Of a stretch of 64,000 bases of DNA, positions 1 to 8,509 are shown one piece after another. Below the pieces are notes generated by a model. The model worked only from the letters and a program-made list of their open reading frames with translations, made no database searches and was not told the DNA's origin. A program made the translations under genes and the position numbers. Every line of letters begins with the position of its first letter. Position 1 is the stretch's first letter. The DNA comes from Phycisphaerae bacterium (GTDB taxonomy: Bacteria; Planctomycetota; Phycisphaerae; UBA1845; UTPLA1), in assembly GCA_019636475.1 (NCBI GenBank), contig JAHBXN010000002.1:496001-560000 (forward strand). Reading direction: 5' to 3'.

Positions 1-66
1 GCCGTGCTTTGCAGCGTCTGCGGGCGCATTCTCTACATGACGCACGCCGCGGCTGCCCACTCCTGA
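1..66 (+). CDS. C-terminal tail of a C4-type zinc-ribbon protein (5' end outside window)
   Basis: The first 22 codons of the window are open in frame 1 and end at TGA. They encode a tail with a C-x-x-C-G-R-I-L-Y motif, the usual last half of the C4 zinc ribbon in bacterial coiled-coil plus zinc-ribbon proteins (DUF164 / zf-RING_7 type). Those proteins are often encoded just before an RNase H gene, as here, with a gap of about 77 bases. Only the last 21 residues are visible, so the coiled-coil part and the first cysteine pair are not seen. The family call is inferred from the motif and the neighbour. Confidence 0.55.
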   Translation, partial: AVLCSVCGRILYMTHAAAAHS

Positions 67-143
67 ATGGCTGACAACCGATTATCGTGTAACCCTGCAA
101 ACCGGACCGCGGACTCTGTCCCGTCGAACGCTGAGCTGGGCCG

Positions 144-590
144 ATGAAACTGATTCTTCATGTCGACGGTGGTTCGCGAGGCAATCCCGGACCGGGCGGA
201 GCCGGCGCGGAACTGCGAAATGCCGACGGCGAGCCGGTTTTCGAAGCCGGCTACTTTCTCGGTCACGTCACCAACAATCAGGCGGAGTACACGGGTTTGA
301 TTCGCGGGCTTGAGGCGGCAATACGCGCCGGCGCGGACGAAATCGAGATTTACGCTGACAGCGAACTGCTCGTGAAGCAGATTCATGGCGATTACCGCGT
401 GCGAAACGCGGGGCTCCTGCCGCTTTATGACAAAGTCATGGCACTGCTTGGCAATGTCCGAAAATGGCGAATCCGACATGTGCGGCGAGAACAGAACCAG
501 GCCGCCGACGGCCTCGCCAACGACGCGATGGACGCCCAATCCGATGTCATCCGCACCGACCACTTCGCTTCGGCAGGCCAGGACGATTGA
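144..590 (+). CDS. Ribonuclease HI-like protein (RNase H fold)
   Basis: This 148-residue protein has the RNase H fold signature. The D-G-G-S-R-G-N-P-G start gives Asp8, N-N-Q-A-E-Y gives Glu48, Y-A-D-S-E gives Asp72 and N-Q-A-A-D gives Asp122, so the full DEDD metal-binding set is present. The expected role is hydrolysis of the RNA strand of RNA:DNA hybrids in the cytoplasm. Its length fits the short RnhA-like group that lacks the basic protrusion of E. coli RNase HI, so the exact subfamily is left open. The last 20 residues are a weakly conserved tail. It lies just downstream of a zinc-ribbon gene in the same direction and runs toward the EF-hand gene. Confidence 0.9.
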   Translation: MKLILHVDGGSRGNPGPGGAGAELRNADGEPVFEAGYFLGHVTNNQAEYTGLIRGLEAAIRAGADEIEIYADSELLVKQIHGDYRVRNAGLLPLYDKVMALLGNVRKWRIRHVRREQNQAADGLANDAMDAQSDVIRTDHFASAGQDD

Positions 591-693
591 CTGGACGCCC
601 GTTCTTCCTCCCCATAAAAGCAAAGCACCGACCGCGGTGGGCCGGCGCATTGGATCCGCATGGATTGACCAGCGACCGAGGAATGCACAGATG

Positions 694-1794
694 TCAAATC
701 ACGACGCGCCGAGCATTTCTTTCGCCGCGACCCTGGCCGGGGCGCGCCGCATCAGGCCGCTGGCCCTGATCGCCGCCATCACGAAATCGTCGCATCGCAT
801 CGCGAAGCTCTTCCTTCGATAGTCTTCCGTCGTTGTTCCGGTCGATCGCCTTGAATCGTTCGGGGCCGCCCGGGAACTCCTCAGCCGTCACGAATCCGTC
901 ACTGTTCCTGTCCATGCGGCGAAACTGCATTTGCTGCCCGAGTTCGCCCGGCCGACCCTCATGCGGCAATCCATCCCGCATGTCCGCGCCTCGTCCTGCC
1001 CGACCCGCGTCCGCCGCCGGAGGTGTCTCGCCCTTGGCATCCGGCGGGCCGTCCCGTCCAGGCTTCTGCCAACCCGGTCGACGCGGTCCACCCATCGGCG
1101 GAGGCGGAGGACCATCCGGCCCCTTGCCCGGACCGAAGCGTGCACCATCCCGTTCGCCCGGACCTGCGTCGGGTCGCCGGCCGTCCCGTCGATCGGGCCC
1201 GCCGCGTCGCCAATCGCCGCCGCGCGGTCCGCCGCGTTCACCCATCGTCCTCTCGTGGGCATGACGCAACCCATTGATGACCGCCTCGATCACGTCGCGC
1301 CGAAGCTCTGGCGGATATCCCTGCAAGACGTCATTAACAGATTCCTCAATGACGCCGCGAAGCCGCTCCAGATGCGCACCGTCCCGCCCGCCTTCCCGCA
1401 TCGGTCCACCCGATCGGTCACGCGTTTCCCCTCGTCCCGGTCCACGCCGATCGCGGTCCCGTTGCCACATGCCTCGCTCGCCATCGGGGCCGCCCGGTCC
1501 CTTCCAGCCGCCACGCCCTTCCCCAAAGCCGCGGTCAGCCGGTCCGCGACGTCCATCGCGATCACTGATCCGGTCACGAATCCCATCGCGAAATGCAAGA
1601 AACTCGGCTCGATCGATGACGCCATCGCCATTGGCATCCATGCGATCAAAAATCATTGCGGGACGCCCTTCGCCCGCGCCGCGGTCACCACCCGGACGCG
1701 GTGGACCCTGGGGCGGCTGAGCCGCGGCAACTTTCACTCCCAAACCAAGCAGAAGAAACAACGCGATCCGCGCTGAGAAAAATCGAGCAACCAT
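694..1794 (-). CDS. Secreted EF-hand protein with Gly/Arg/Asp-rich linker
   Basis: The 366-residue product begins with a signal peptide (hydrophobic core about residues 9-20, cleavage likely after A-A-A near 25). One EF-hand loop lies at 53-64 (D-A-N-G-D-G-V-I-D-R-A-E). A pair lies near the C-terminus, with loops at about 295-306 and 318-329 (D-R-N-S-D-G and D-R-N-N-D-G). Between them is about 220 residues of low-complexity Gly, Arg, Pro and Asp, probably disordered. The three loops keep the acidic ligands and should bind calcium outside the cytoplasm. A GGAGGT ribosome site sits 8 bases before the ATG. Secreted EF-hand proteins with such linkers are common in planctomycetes, but their role is unknown. 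Confidence 0.85.
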   Translation of the reverse strand: MVARFFSARIALFLLLGLGVKVAAAQPPQGPPRPGGDRGAGEGRPAMIFDRMDANGDGVIDRAEFLAFRDGIRDRISDRDGRRGPADRGFGEGRGGWKGPGGPDGERGMWQRDRDRRGPGRGETRDRSGGPMREGGRDGAHLERLRGVIEESVNDVLQGYPPELRRDVIEAVINGLRHAHERTMGERGGPRGGDWRRGGPDRRDGRRPDAGPGERDGARFGPGKGPDGPPPPPMGGPRRPGWQKPGRDGPPDAKGETPPAADAGRAGRGADMRDGLPHEGRPGELGQQMQFRRMDRNSDGFVTAEEFPGGPERFKAIDRNNDGRLSKEELRDAMRRFRDGGDQGQRPDAARPGQGRGERNARRVVI

Positions 1795-2127
1795 GTGAAA
1801 TTACCTCCATCTGCGAAGATGTGCCCCGTTTCGGCATTCTCCGCTACCAATCTTGTCCCACATCGCTAAACGAGGTACCTTCGCAGTTATTGCCGCGACT
1901 TCGAGCGAGACAGCGACCTGTTCCCAGCGCCGCAAGTCGTTCGGCATGCGTGCGTTGGCGTTCGCCTGACGCCGGACCGTCCGCATTTGTGCGTTAGCAC
2001 GGCAACCGGAACTCGTTGTGCAGTCTGCGACTCGGCGATTCCAAAGCCATCGCCAGGAAGAAAGGGCCGGCCGATCTGACTCGGCCGAATCGAGGTAGGA
2101 ATCTGGACCATTTGGGAGCTCAATTAG
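1795..2127. other. Intergenic region between divergent genes
   Basis: This 333-base gap separates the leftward EF-hand gene from the rightward gene at 2128. It holds the GGAGGT ribosome site of the EF-hand gene at its left edge and a GGAG site about 9 bases before the ATG at 2128. A short inverted repeat, GGCCGA-N6-TCGGCC, lies at 2069-2086 with no T-tract, so it is not a terminator. I see no convincing promoter pair or RNA gene. Confidence 0.5.
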
Positions 2128-4116
2128 ATGAGAAAATTGATGAAGAGAAATGTGATGCTGTCCCTCGCTTTCGCGTTCATGTGCGGCTGGGTCTCGCCGA
2201 CCGGCGCGCTCGCACAGACCGATCCGAACCGTTTTTCGCTGGGGAAGGCTATTCCGGAGGACGTCTTCATCGCCGTCGTCGCCAGGTCCAACCCCGAGCG
2301 AAAATTTCTCGATGACTACTGGAGCGAAGTGACCAAAGCCGTCAGCGACAGCGGCGTATTGAACGACGTGTGGGACATGTTCGTCGATGCGGTCATCGAT
2401 GACGAGCAGATGGACAAGATCGACGACACCGTCGAGCGGTTTTCCACCCTGTTCAAGAATGTGAAATGGTCCGACATCTTCGAAAAGGAATTTGTCTATT
2501 GCGGGCGATTCAATCCCGGAACGCCGGCATTCCACGAGGGAATGTTCATCGGCCGCGCGGACAAAGACGGCGCTTCCGCCAATTATTCCGCACTTCGAAA
2601 GCTGCTTGCCGAGTTTGTCAAATTCGTGAACGAGGAGGCCGGCGAGTCGGTCCTGGCGCTGGAGGAGTCCAAGCAGGAGGGCGCATCGATCACGACCCTT
2701 ACCTTTCCGGCGGCGCCCGGCATTACGGTTTCGGTCGCTAATCATCAGGATGCCATCTTCATTGCATTCGGCAGTCCCGCCATTCTCAAGGACGGCATCA
2801 ATCTGATGTCTGGCAAAGGCGAGGCCAAGTCGCTCATCGCAAGTTCGCGCTTCAAGCAGGCATTTGAGAAGCTGCCCCCTGCCGAAGACCAGTTGGTCTT
2901 CTGGGATGTCGAAAACATGATGGCGACCTTCCGGCAGATGTCAGCGATGTTCGCCGGACCGGAGCCAAAGGCGGACGCAGAAGGATCCGGCGCGGCAAAC
3001 GACGGTAATCCAATGAAAGCCGTTTCCGCCATCCTGCACGACCTGTCTGTTATCGATTATGTCGCCTCGGTCGAGTGGACGGACGGATTCCGTGTGATGA
3101 GTGATGCGGCCACCGTGCTTCGAAGCGGCGCCAAGTCCTCGCCGATCTATGACATCATCACCAGCGGCAAACCGATCGCCAACTTCGAACGATTCATTCC
3201 GATGGAAGCCGATTCGTTCAGCGTCTCGGCTGGCATCGACATGACCAAGGTGTACCGATACCTCATTGATCTCGTTACCAAGCACGCGCCCGACGGAAAG
3301 GCAAAAATCGAAGAGTGGGGTCAGATTCAGAAGAATGAACTCGGCCTCGATGTCGAGAAGGATGTCCTTGCACTCTTCCAGGGATCGACGGTTCAGTATG
3401 CCGACGGCAAGGATTGGGTCGTGCTCGCCGGCATCACCGACGCGGCCAAGATGGATAGCCAGTTGAACCGGCTGTTCACATTCATCAATCAGCTACTCGG
3501 TCAGCAGAACGGCCTGATGATTTCCAAGGTCAATGTCGCCGACAAGGTCGAGTTCCGACAAATCTCCCATCCAATGATGATGATGATGGGCGGACTCCAG
3601 CCGCCGGTCATCGGCTGCGCCGAAGGCCATCTCATCCTCGGCTCTTCAGCGAAAGCCGTAAAGAAATGCCTTCAGACCGCGGCCGGATCGCATCAGAACA
3701 TCACCAAGAACAAGCGCTGGCAGTCGGAAGCGCTGATGCCCGATGGATCCGTTGTCAGTATCTCATTCACGGATCAGGCCAACATGGGACAGGAACTTCA
3801 GCAAGCCATCGCAGGAATTTCCATGGGACTCGGCATGATGGGAATGATGATGGCCGACGCGCCGCCACAGGTCCGAACCATGGTTTCAAACCTGCCCCCG
3901 ATCCTGGCGAAGCTCGGTCCCGTCGCCGGACGGTTGGATTTCTACAAGTCCAAGGCATCCTACGAATCGTTCGACGGCCAACGCTGGATCATCCATGACG
4001 TGCAGAACTACAAGAAGCCGAACGAGCGGCCTTCGCGACTTGAAGAAAGCACCGAGCCAGCCGAAGCCAGCGGCGACGGCGCGAACAAAGCCGATGGCGA
4101 CTCGTCGAACGAGTAA
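2128..4116 (+). CDS. Large secreted protein of unknown family with methionine clusters
   Basis: The 662-residue product has a signal peptide (A-L-A-Q at about residues 27-30) and no further membrane segment. I do not recognise the family. The body is mixed alpha/beta, acidic, and looks like planctomycete periplasmic proteins of the DUF3352-like kind, but I cannot confirm that. Two methionine-rich stretches stand out: five consecutive Met at about 482-486, and an M-G-L-G-M-M-G-M-M-M run at about 566-575. The C-terminal 35 residues are Glu/Ala/Ser-rich and likely disordered. The start is supported by GGAG about 9 bases upstream. A strong intrinsic terminator follows at 4190-4228, so the gene appears to be monocistronic. 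Confidence 0.85.
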   Translation: MRKLMKRNVMLSLAFAFMCGWVSPTGALAQTDPNRFSLGKAIPEDVFIAVVARSNPERKFLDDYWSEVTKAVSDSGVLNDVWDMFVDAVIDDEQMDKIDDTVERFSTLFKNVKWSDIFEKEFVYCGRFNPGTPAFHEGMFIGRADKDGASANYSALRKLLAEFVKFVNEEAGESVLALEESKQEGASITTLTFPAAPGITVSVANHQDAIFIAFGSPAILKDGINLMSGKGEAKSLIASSRFKQAFEKLPPAEDQLVFWDVENMMATFRQMSAMFAGPEPKADAEGSGAANDGNPMKAVSAILHDLSVIDYVASVEWTDGFRVMSDAATVLRSGAKSSPIYDIITSGKPIANFERFIPMEADSFSVSAGIDMTKVYRYLIDLVTKHAPDGKAKIEEWGQIQKNELGLDVEKDVLALFQGSTVQYADGKDWVVLAGITDAAKMDSQLNRLFTFINQLLGQQNGLMISKVNVADKVEFRQISHPMMMMMGGLQPPVIGCAEGHLILGSSAKAVKKCLQTAAGSHQNITKNKRWQSEALMPDGSVVSISFTDQANMGQELQQAIAGISMGLGMMGMMMADAPPQVRTMVSNLPPILAKLGPVAGRLDFYKSKASYESFDGQRWIIHDVQNYKKPNERPSRLEESTEPAEASGDGANKADGDSSNE

Positions 4117-4189
4117 CCCCATCTGATCGTCCCGCGCCGGGTTTCGGCACTGGAAAGATCGATCCACCAAATCGCGATGAATTACTCAG

Positions 4190-4228
4190 GCGGGGCTGCG
4201 GACGCTGTTCGTGGCCCCGCTTTCTTTT
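4190..4228 (+). terminator. Intrinsic terminator after the gene at 2128-4116
   Basis: A 7-bp GC stem, GCGGGGC (4190-4196) paired with GCCCCGC (4214-4220), is followed at once by TTTCTTTT. It lies 73 bases after the stop codon at 4116. It also separates this rightward gene from the leftward polysaccharide cluster that ends at 4263. Confidence 0.75.
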
Positions 4229-4262
4229 GCATCGGAGGTGTCGATCGGCCGGCCTGTGCCGT

Positions 4263-5882
4263 TTAGTAAACGCCGACGAGGCCGCCCGGCTGGCGTTTGA
4301 TCGACCCAAGAACTGGAAGGCCCAGAAACCGCTCCGCCTCAGCTGAGGAACGCAGCGTGTGATCGAAATGATCAAGCACGAAAACCAGTATCAAACCCAG
4401 CAGAGCGCTCGCGCCGAACGCGATCCACGTGTAGAGCGCGGTTCTTGGACGCACGGGCCGATTCCGGTCCGGCATCGACGCCTCGCTCAGCTTGCTGATT
4501 GTCACGGCCTGCCGGGCCTGTAGCGTGTTGGAAACAGCCTCGCTCTGCTGCCGTCGCAGATCCGCAAGATGCTGCTCAGCCACCAGAAATTCATTCTTCA
4601 ATCGTGCATATGTCACGAGCTTCCGATGAATTTCGTTCTGCTCGCGCTCCGTCCGGCTGAGCAGTTCACGATTCATCGCCAGTTGCTGCTCGCGCGCCTC
4701 GACCGACGCCCGAAGGCTTCTGGCCCGCGAGACGATCTCCTCCAGCATTTGACGCGAAGAGCGATCCAGTTCGGCCGTCACATTGCGCATCTCGCGACTT
4801 TCGGCGGTGAACTGGGTCTCCAGCTTTGCCTTTCGTGCCGACAGCACGCCGATGTGCTTCTGAATTTCCATCACGGCTGCATCGGACTGCACAAATTCCG
4901 TCGGCGTATTGGCGATGGCAGACCGAACTTCGGACGCCGGCATTCCCTCGATGCCGTTCGGCTCGAACGCTTTCTCCGGCAGCACCCGAGTCAGGACATC
5001 CTGCACGGCCTTGTCGCGCGCGTGCTCCATGCTCAGCGTCGCATCATTCTCGCGAACGCGCCTCAGGAGAATCTGGACGCCGTGCTCTACCCCACTCTTC
5101 ATCAATTGCTCGAGAACGCCCACATCACCGGGATGCGCCTGCACGAACTGATCATATTCCGCCAGTTTGTCACGAACATACTTCTCATAATTCGAGATGA
5201 CGTCGTCCATGACTCGGACGGCCGGTTCACTCAACTCGCGCTGCAATTCCCTGAAACGGACGATGTACATATCCGCGAGCACGTCGGCCGCGTACTTCGC
5301 ATTGAGATGTCCATCAGGAGATCCGGCGACGCCCGGACGGTCCACCACCATCGTGAACGATTCCGACATCGCGCCGTCATCGCCGCACGGCGTCGTGAAG
5401 GTGATCGATTCGCGAAAGCGGTCGAACGCGCCCTGATCTTCTGCAAGAACCGCACGGACCTTGTCGCCCACGCGCGTCTTAAGGAAGTCGTCCATTCGAG
5501 CACGCTGGTCAGCGGCCGCCGCTTCCGACGAGGCCGTGCGATCGGCATCGCGCAGCGCAAACCATGCATCCCGGAGCGATGCATCCTCCGATATCACCTG
5601 TGTGCGAGCCAGAACCAGATCGGATAACACGATCTGCTGTTGCGCTCGGACGAATACTTCCAACGCCCGGTCGCCGGACGAATCGGCGGAGATCGGACTC
5701 TTGTTCTGCGGCTTCTTGAAGATCAGGCTGATCTGGCTGCGGAATTCCTGGGGCACGACAAATCGGCAATAGGCCCAGGTTCCGGCCGTCGCAATGACGA
5801 CGACGGCTCCCAAAAGCAGCCAGCGTTCAAAAATTGCCCGCGCCAGTTCGCGCAGAGATTTCCTGTCAGGTGTATTGGGCAT
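4263..5882 (-). CDS. Wzz/GumC-type chain-length determinant protein without kinase domain
   Basis: The 539-residue protein has the classic Wzz layout: a short cytoplasmic N-terminus, a membrane helix at about residues 22-42, a long periplasmic coiled-coil region (about 50-450), a P-x-x-P-x-R-P-x-x-P-R segment and a second membrane helix, then L-G-L-P-V-L-G-S-I. In polysaccharide co-polymerases that last motif precedes a BY-type tyrosine kinase domain. Here the protein stops 14 residues later, so the kinase is absent. The likely role is setting polymer length with the Wza-like exporter encoded just upstream. The ATG at 5882 is chosen for its GGGAAAG site; a TTG at 5906 would add 8 residues. 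Confidence 0.85.
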   Translation of the reverse strand: MPNTPDRKSLRELARAIFERWLLLGAVVVIATAGTWAYCRFVVPQEFRSQISLIFKKPQNKSPISADSSGDRALEVFVRAQQQIVLSDLVLARTQVISEDASLRDAWFALRDADRTASSEAAAADQRARMDDFLKTRVGDKVRAVLAEDQGAFDRFRESITFTTPCGDDGAMSESFTMVVDRPGVAGSPDGHLNAKYAADVLADMYIVRFRELQRELSEPAVRVMDDVISNYEKYVRDKLAEYDQFVQAHPGDVGVLEQLMKSGVEHGVQILLRRVRENDATLSMEHARDKAVQDVLTRVLPEKAFEPNGIEGMPASEVRSAIANTPTEFVQSDAAVMEIQKHIGVLSARKAKLETQFTAESREMRNVTAELDRSSRQMLEEIVSRARSLRASVEAREQQLAMNRELLSRTEREQNEIHRKLVTYARLKNEFLVAEQHLADLRRQQSEAVSNTLQARQAVTISKLSEASMPDRNRPVRPRTALYTWIAFGASALLGLILVFVLDHFDHTLRSSAEAERFLGLPVLGSIKRQPGGLVGVY

Positions 5883-6042
5883 GAAGACATCCACTTTCCC
5901 GATCAAAGACCTTATTCTGAAATCGGCAAAATGGACTGAAAAAGTTGTGGGACTTCGCGCAAGTTCAACGCTGACTCTTCAAAAACGCGAACCCGCAGCG
6001 CGCCGGAACGTCGCCGCGGAGGATCGGGAAACAGCGCGACCG

Positions 6043-7170
6043 TCAACGGCCGCCGCGCGCATGACCCGGCACGGTGCGAATCTGATACCCCAGACTGGCG
6101 CCAGCATCGGAGCAAACCGGGTTTACAGTGCGAATTCTTCGCCTGAACACCTGATCGATCCAGTCAGAGGATCGGGCCAGGCCCGTTGGCGGCACATAAA
6201 TCACGTCGCCATCCTCCAAGTATACATCATGACGGAAGACGCCGCCGTCCGGACCCGCCTTGGCCGCATCGAGCAGCCCGTCGAGATCGAACAGGATGGC
6301 CTCGGGAATGGGCTGATACTTCCTTCGCACCAGCATGATCTTGCGCGCATCAGCCCGCGTCGTCGGCCCGCCCAGATGAAACAAGGCCTGGACGAGCGAC
6401 ATCGGTGCATGAGCCACAATCGTACCGGGCGACAACACTTCGCCGCCGACGTAGATTCGCCGCGGCGCGAACTCCAGCGTCTGTACCGTCACTTCCACCT
6501 CTTCGAGATCGGATTCGGCGTAGCGGCGATCGAGCAATTCCTTGGACTCCTGCACCGTACGTCCCGCGACACGGCATTCGCCGACGTATGGCAGGTCGAT
6601 CGTTCCGTCTGGCTTGATCGGCACCAGCCGCGACTGGCCGCGCGGCGCCGTGGTGATGGCTTTTTTCAACTCATCGATTTTGACGTTGGCAGCGTCAACC
6701 ACCACGGTCAGTTCCGGTTCCTTGAGATAGGTTTTGTATCGTTCGCGAAGTTGCAGTTCCAGGTCGGCCGCGGTGTAACCCGCAGCCCGCACGCCGCCGA
6801 TCAGCAGGCATCGAATGTTGCCATCGCCACCGACGGTCATCTGCTGGGTGTATTCCGGCTGATAGGGGAAAACGATACGAACGCGATCCTCGATTTTCAA
6901 TCGATACGGTTCGGCCGTGATCTCGTTTCGAATGTGATAGATCACTTCAAGGACATCGCCGACGCCCAGGCGATAGGGTCGATGTTCGAGATACTGCTCA
7001 GGAATGCCGGACCGCAATGCGGCAGGCTGATAAATTTCCGGCGGGCAGGCCGGAGCGCAATCGGGAATCCAGTTCCCGGACCGCGCGCAGCCGAGGGTCA
7101 GGCCGAATACCGTCAGCAGAAAAGTGAACTGCGCAAGAACTGCGCGTCGAAATCGAACGAGGCTTGCCAT
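6043..7170 (-). CDS. Wza-like polysaccharide export lipoprotein (Poly_export and SLBB)
   Basis: The 375-residue protein starts with a lipoprotein signal (L-T-L-G-C, lipidated Cys28). A Poly_export domain follows, with Y-R-L-G-V-G-D-V-L-E-V near residue 62 and a V-G-G-D-G-N-I segment. Then comes an SLBB-like domain around G-G-E-V-L-S-P-G-T and E-D-G-D-V-I-Y-V-P-P. These are the hallmarks of outer-membrane auxiliary proteins that carry capsule or exopolysaccharide across the outer membrane. The ATG at 7170 is preceded by GGAG at 8 bases and places the lipobox correctly; a longer frame to 7278 has no signal peptide at its start. The Wzz-like gene follows downstream after about 160 bases, the partner expected for Wzx/Wzy-type export. 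Confidence 0.88.
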   Translation of the reverse strand: MASLVRFRRAVLAQFTFLLTVFGLTLGCARSGNWIPDCAPACPPEIYQPAALRSGIPEQYLEHRPYRLGVGDVLEVIYHIRNEITAEPYRLKIEDRVRIVFPYQPEYTQQMTVGGDGNIRCLLIGGVRAAGYTAADLELQLRERYKTYLKEPELTVVVDAANVKIDELKKAITTAPRGQSRLVPIKPDGTIDLPYVGECRVAGRTVQESKELLDRRYAESDLEEVEVTVQTLEFAPRRIYVGGEVLSPGTIVAHAPMSLVQALFHLGGPTTRADARKIMLVRRKYQPIPEAILFDLDGLLDAAKAGPDGGVFRHDVYLEDGDVIYVPPTGLARSSDWIDQVFRRRIRTVNPVCSDAGASLGYQIRTVPGHARGGR

Positions 7171-7299
7171 CCTTGGCACTCCGTGTCTTGCGGCGCGACG
7201 GCCGCGAACCTGCACATTGAAAGCTGTCGGCGCCTCCGTCCGACAAGCCGATCCACCCATACCCGCGCCCGCCTCCATGCCGGCGCGGAAAGACCAATG

Positions 7300-8121
7300 C
7301 TAAGGAACGATGTGCGCTCCGGGCGCAGACCGTTGCACGCGCGGCAGTGCGTCACGCGCCTGCGCATAGCTCGGGTAGTTGCCTGCATAGACGGTATGAA
7401 GCACTTCACCGCTGCGGGAGCGCTGTTCGACCCATGCTTTCAGTCCGGCCTGCCTGATCTTCTTTTCCAGCGAGACCGCGGCCGATTTTTCGCGAAACGC
7501 ACCGCACTGAATTGAGAATGCATCATGCTGCCACTGGGTCATGCGCAACGCCAGCGGCCCCAGATCGCTGCCGGGATACCTGTTGCACACGGCGTTGAAC
7601 TCCGCCTTGGCCTCGGCCCATCTTCCCTCCCGCTGAAGGCAGGTCGCATAACGGAACCGGAGCAGGTCGGATGGCGCCTTATCCGGCAGCACGGCGAGCG
7701 CCGCGGCGAAATGATCGATCGCCTCGCGGTTGCGATTGGCTTCGAAGCAGAGTGTCGCAATCGTGGCATGCGCGTTCGCGGTCAGGAGCTTGTCCTTGGA
7801 AAGACGCAGACAGGATCGCGCATCCGCTTCGGCCGCGACCTTGCTCGAACGACGCGCATTGCAGAGCGATCGCAGATAATAGGCCTCGGCCGCTTCCGGG
7901 GATTTGGGATAACGCTGGATAAACTGCGTCAGCTTCGCTTCCGCGGACGGATAATTCTGGCTGCGGAAGTCGCGCTCGGCGTCGGCGACCTGCTTCACCG
8001 CATCTCCGGGAGGCTGCTCGCAGCCGACATGCGCAAACAACATCGCCACGCTCATCGCGACGAGACCGGAACAGCGAGACACTTGAGCGGATACGTTCAA
8101 CCTGCGCACAACCATCTTCAT
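7300..8121 (-). CDS. TPR and SPOR-domain lipoprotein
   Basis: The 273-residue protein has a lipoprotein signal (A-H-V-G-C, Cys34), tetratricopeptide-like repeats across about 40-190, and a C-terminal SPOR domain at about 198-272 that begins F-S-I-Q-C-G-A-F. SPOR domains bind denuded peptidoglycan glycan strands, so this should be an outer-membrane-anchored, wall-binding scaffold. The TPR part resembles YbgF/BamD-type helical repeats. It is the first gene of a leftward group with the Wza-like and Wzz-like genes, which suggests a scaffold for the export complex. A division role is the main alternative, because many SPOR proteins act at the septum. Confidence 0.82.
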   Translation of the reverse strand: MKMVVRRLNVSAQVSRCSGLVAMSVAMLFAHVGCEQPPGDAVKQVADAERDFRSQNYPSAEAKLTQFIQRYPKSPEAAEAYYLRSLCNARRSSKVAAEADARSCLRLSKDKLLTANAHATIATLCFEANRNREAIDHFAAALAVLPDKAPSDLLRFRYATCLQREGRWAEAKAEFNAVCNRYPGSDLGPLALRMTQWQHDAFSIQCGAFREKSAAVSLEKKIRQAGLKAWVEQRSRSGEVLHTVYAGNYPSYAQARDALPRVQRSAPGAHIVP

Positions 8122-8509
8122 TGCATGCCACCTGATTTCGCCGAACCGCGTTCCGAACAGACCGGAAATGCCGCGGGAAGGGCTTTTCTGTCAAAGGCCT
8201 TATCGGAGCGGGAGCAGCCTGATTCCAGATAAACTCCGACGACAAGAGAGGCATTTTGACGGCAGATATTGCGCGAGGGAAGACGCGGGCCGCGGCAAAG
8301 TTCACCGATTGCCCGCCTTCGAGCCGACACGCCGAATGATGCGGACGCCACGGGACCGATGAAGCAAGCTCCCCAGCATTGAAACTCCGTTCTTTGACAC
8401 CCCCACCCCCCCATCTATAATCCGCCCATTCCGAGGCCGCGATCTTCATTCGTGTGGTTACTCGGCATGCGCGGACGGCCTTGGGCCGAAGACGGAGCAG
8501 TCAACTCGG
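8122..8509. other. Divergent intergenic region upstream of the LptD-like gene
   Basis: This 388-base gap separates the leftward SPOR gene from the rightward LptD-like gene. Its only strong signal is the sigma70-type promoter at 8394-8421. No ORF here looks coding, and I see no RNA gene or repeat. Confidence 0.5.
8394..8421 (+). promoter_or_regulatory. Near-perfect sigma70 promoter for the LptD-like gene
   Basis: TTGACA at 8394-8399 and TATAAT at 8416-8421 are both exact consensus boxes with a 16-base spacer that is almost all C. Transcription would start near 8428, giving a leader of about 80 bases before the ATG at 8510. A GGAGCA ribosome site lies about 11 bases before that ATG. Confidence 0.75.

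Noticed and set aside
2069-2086. GGCCGA-N6-TCGGCC hairpin as a terminator
   Set aside because: No T-tract follows and it lies in a divergent upstream region.
1801-2745. A 314-residue leftward open frame
   Set aside because: It overlaps the well-supported secreted-protein gene on the other strand, has no motif and looks like an antisense shadow of high-GC coding sequence.
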